From Zooshikella ganghwensis DSM 15267 (GTDB lineage: Bacteria > Pseudomonadota > Gammaproteobacteria > Pseudomonadales > Zooshikellaceae): a stretch of DNA of 59,996 nucleotides. A program made the translations under genes and the position numbers. The stretch is from the NCBI RefSeq assembly GCF_000428585.1, contig NZ_AUAF01000019.1:1-59996 (forward strand). Reading direction: 5' to 3'. Positions 58,453 through 59,996 of the stretch are shown piece after piece; the stretch's first letter is position 1, and each line of letters begins with the position of its first letter. The notes beneath the pieces are model-generated. The model saw only the letters and a list, made by a program, of their open reading frames with translations, was not told the origin of the DNA and searched no databases.

Positions 58453-58821
58453 TGACTACCTTATTTAACTGCAAACTGATCCTTCACGAGTACTTTTAAA
58501 ATCTCGCTGAAGATAAAAACCATCACTGCTTACTATGTAAATCTATTTTCCTTAATACCAAAACAATTCCTTTGTTATACCCTTCTTTATGGGCATGCAT
58601 ACCGTTGGTAAGACCCAAATAAAGTGATTTACCAATTCAAAACACATTGAAAAATGTGGTAGCTTCCAAGCTGCTTTTGTGATTTAAGGCAGAGCATAAT
58701 ACCGAAGTAAATGAGACAGCACCAGCCGTTGCTTATACCCTTTCAGGTAGTGTCCCACCACAAACTTCAATACTTGTGGTGGGATAAAGCTCAACGACCA
58801 GTACTACTCTTTTTTATCGCT
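58453..58821. other. Spacer between the RTX gene and its exporter genes
   Basis: Gene-free. Two isolated TATACCCTTC motifs (about 58576 and 58735) resemble family B ends. No terminator with a T-run is clear, so readthrough from the RTX gene is possible. Confidence 0.4.
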
Positions 58822-59996
58822 TTACTGATGCGATGAAGTTAATACCAAGCGATCATTTGAAGTAACCAATGTGCCTGATGCTGCTTCACCAGCCCCCCCA
58901 TCGGTCATACTCGCCATGGCATTAATTAAACCATCAATATTGCTGGCAGGCTGGACATCCGCTGCGGCAACAGATGCACCACCTGCTGGCAATGCTGTCA
59001 GCATACCTTCAAGCCGAGATGAGGGAATGGCATAGCCACCATCACCGGGTTGGATGTAACTGATGGCTTTATCACCACCGGTAAAGTGTCCAGTCACAGT
59101 CAGTTTTTGCTGCAGGTCGTTATCCACCAACATCACCAGATCGTCACCATTGCGGTGATAGCTGATTCGCTCACGGTCAATATCGATAAAGAACACCCAG
59201 TCAGTACCGCCCCCGGTGTTATCGATGATGTCCTGACCACCTTGGGCATGGTAATAGTAGTGATCATCACCCACGCCACCTTTTAAGGTATCGTTACCGG
59301 CAAAGCCGGCCAGCACATCGTTACCGGCACCGCCGATCAGGGTATCGTTACCATCATCCCCATTCATCCGACCATTACCGCCCTGGATAAAGTCGTCACC
59401 GTCGCCACCCAACAGGATGTCATCACCGCCCATACCAAACAACGTATCATCACCGGCTAGACCACGGATCAGGTTGCGGTTGTTACGGCCAACCAGCTGT
59501 TCACCCTGTGCCGTACCCACCACTTCGGTGTCATAGCGACTGGGATCAATCACATCATCTGAACCGTTGTCATTGCCACCGTTATCGGTCTCACCTGAGC
59601 CTGTATCACCAGTACCATTGTCAGTGCCGGTATCACCGCCATTGTCGGTACCACCGCTGGTATCACCATCGCCAGTCCCCGTATCACCACCTGCAGGTAA
59701 CTCAGTCAGCAGGCTTTCAATGCGGGATGCTGGGATCGCATAGCCACCATCACCCGGTTGGATATAGCTAATCGCCAGATCACCACCAGTAAAGTGTCCG
59801 GTAACCGTGAGTTTCTGCTGCAGATCGTTATCGACCAACATCACCAGATCATCACCATCGCGGTGATAGCTGATGCGATCACGCCCCACATCATTGAAGA
59901 ACACCCAGTCGTTACCACCACCGGTGTTATCAATCACATCCTGCCCACTGTTGGCAAAGAAGTAGTAATGGTCATCACCTTCACCACCGATCAGGG
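58822..59996 (-). CDS. RTX-repeat protein, C-terminal part (5' end beyond the window)
   Basis: 391 codons visible; the frame is open to the right edge. Calcium-binding nonapeptides lie in the middle (GDDTLFGMGGDDILLGGDGD). A near-identical module of about 95 residues occurs twice, each containing DNDLQQKLTVTGHFTGGD and YIQPGDGGYAIP. The two copies are separated by a Gly/Asp/Thr/Asn-rich linker (DTSGGTDNGGDTGTDNGTGD). It is presumably a large secreted or surface protein exported by the ABC-HlyD system downstream. Toxin, adhesin or enzyme cannot be decided from this part. Confidence 0.9.
   Translation of the reverse strand, partial: LIGGEGDDHYYFFANSGQDVIDNTGGGNDWVFFNDVGRDRISYHRDGDDLVMLVDNDLQQKLTVTGHFTGGDLAISYIQPGDGGYAIPASRIESLLTELPAGGDTGTGDGDTSGGTDNGGDTGTDNGTGDTGSGETDNGGNDNGSDDVIDPSRYDTEVVGTAQGEQLVGRNNRNLIRGLAGDDTLFGMGGDDILLGGDGDDFIQGGNGRMNGDDGNDTLIGGAGNDVLAGFAGNDTLKGGVGDDHYYYHAQGGQDIIDNTGGGTDWVFFIDIDRERISYHRNGDDLVMLVDNDLQQKLTVTGHFTGGDKAISYIQPGDGGYAIPSSRLEGMLTALPAGGASVAAADVQPASNIDGLINAMASMTDGGAGEAASGTLVTSNDRLVLTSSHQ

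Noticed and set aside
59508..59771. 87-codon plus-strand ORF rich in His, Tyr, Arg
   Set aside because: It is the complement of the Gly/Asp/Thr linker of the RTX gene; low-complexity antisense shadow.

Overview
The window is chromosomal DNA of a low-to-medium GC gammaproteobacterium. Three gene arrangements support this: ygfB-pepP-ubiH-ubiI facing zapB-like-zapA-6S RNA-ygfA; lptM-lysA-dapF-DUF484-xerC-yigB; and divergent ilvA/rpiA. An RTX protein with type I secretion, many c-di-GMP genes and AT-rich spacers full of short repeats suggest a marine Oceanospirillales-type bacterium (Zooshikella/Spartinivicinus-like). The genus is inference only.

Layout. 1-4.6 kb: a small membrane protein, then nrdD-nrdG (anaerobic ribonucleotide reductase and its activase), with two copies of a 174-bp MITE. 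4.7-9.1 kb: a surface/second-messenger block with a short FimV-like protein, two overlapping tiny membrane proteins, a PilZ protein and a REC-GGDEF protein. 9.4-15.3 kb: tRNA-Thr, a secreted protein, an NlpC/P60 lipoprotein, gcvH, and Fur-boxed fbpA-fbpB. 15.3-22.5 kb: the ubiquinone/pepP cluster, zapA, 6S RNA, ygfA and an EVE protein, with MITE copy 3 between ygfB and pepP. 22.5-33.5 kb: a GGDEF-like membrane protein with a degenerate active site, ilvA/rpiA, a REC-TPR/histidine kinase pair, a TVP38-flavoprotein fusion and two unknown small proteins. 34-39 kb: the lptM-lysA-dapF-xerC block. 39-50.7 kb: accessory DNA with three periplasmic solute-binding proteins (one an unusual SBP_bac_3 plus TRAP DctP fusion), a gene graveyard (histidine kinase and IS30 relics), an SDR, an EEP nuclease, a 2OG oxygenase and preT-preA. 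50.9-52.0 kb: a broken histidine decarboxylase. 52.4 kb to the end: a type I secretion locus with two ABC exporters and one HlyD, preceded by the 3' end of an RTX gene.

Three families of non-coding interspersed repeats account for much of the spacer DNA. Family A is the 174-bp MITE: 16-bp inverted ends, 5-6 bp target duplications, three copies that look identical. Family B is a modular element of about 50-350 bp bounded by TATACCC...GGGTATA. Family C is a 143-bp element with 17-bp perfect inverted ends starting AGGGCACCTC, plus isolated ends. The most unusual items are these repeats, the double-binding-protein fusion at 40.3-42.1 kb, the histidine kinase fossil at 42.1-42.4 kb, and the degenerate GGDEF protein.
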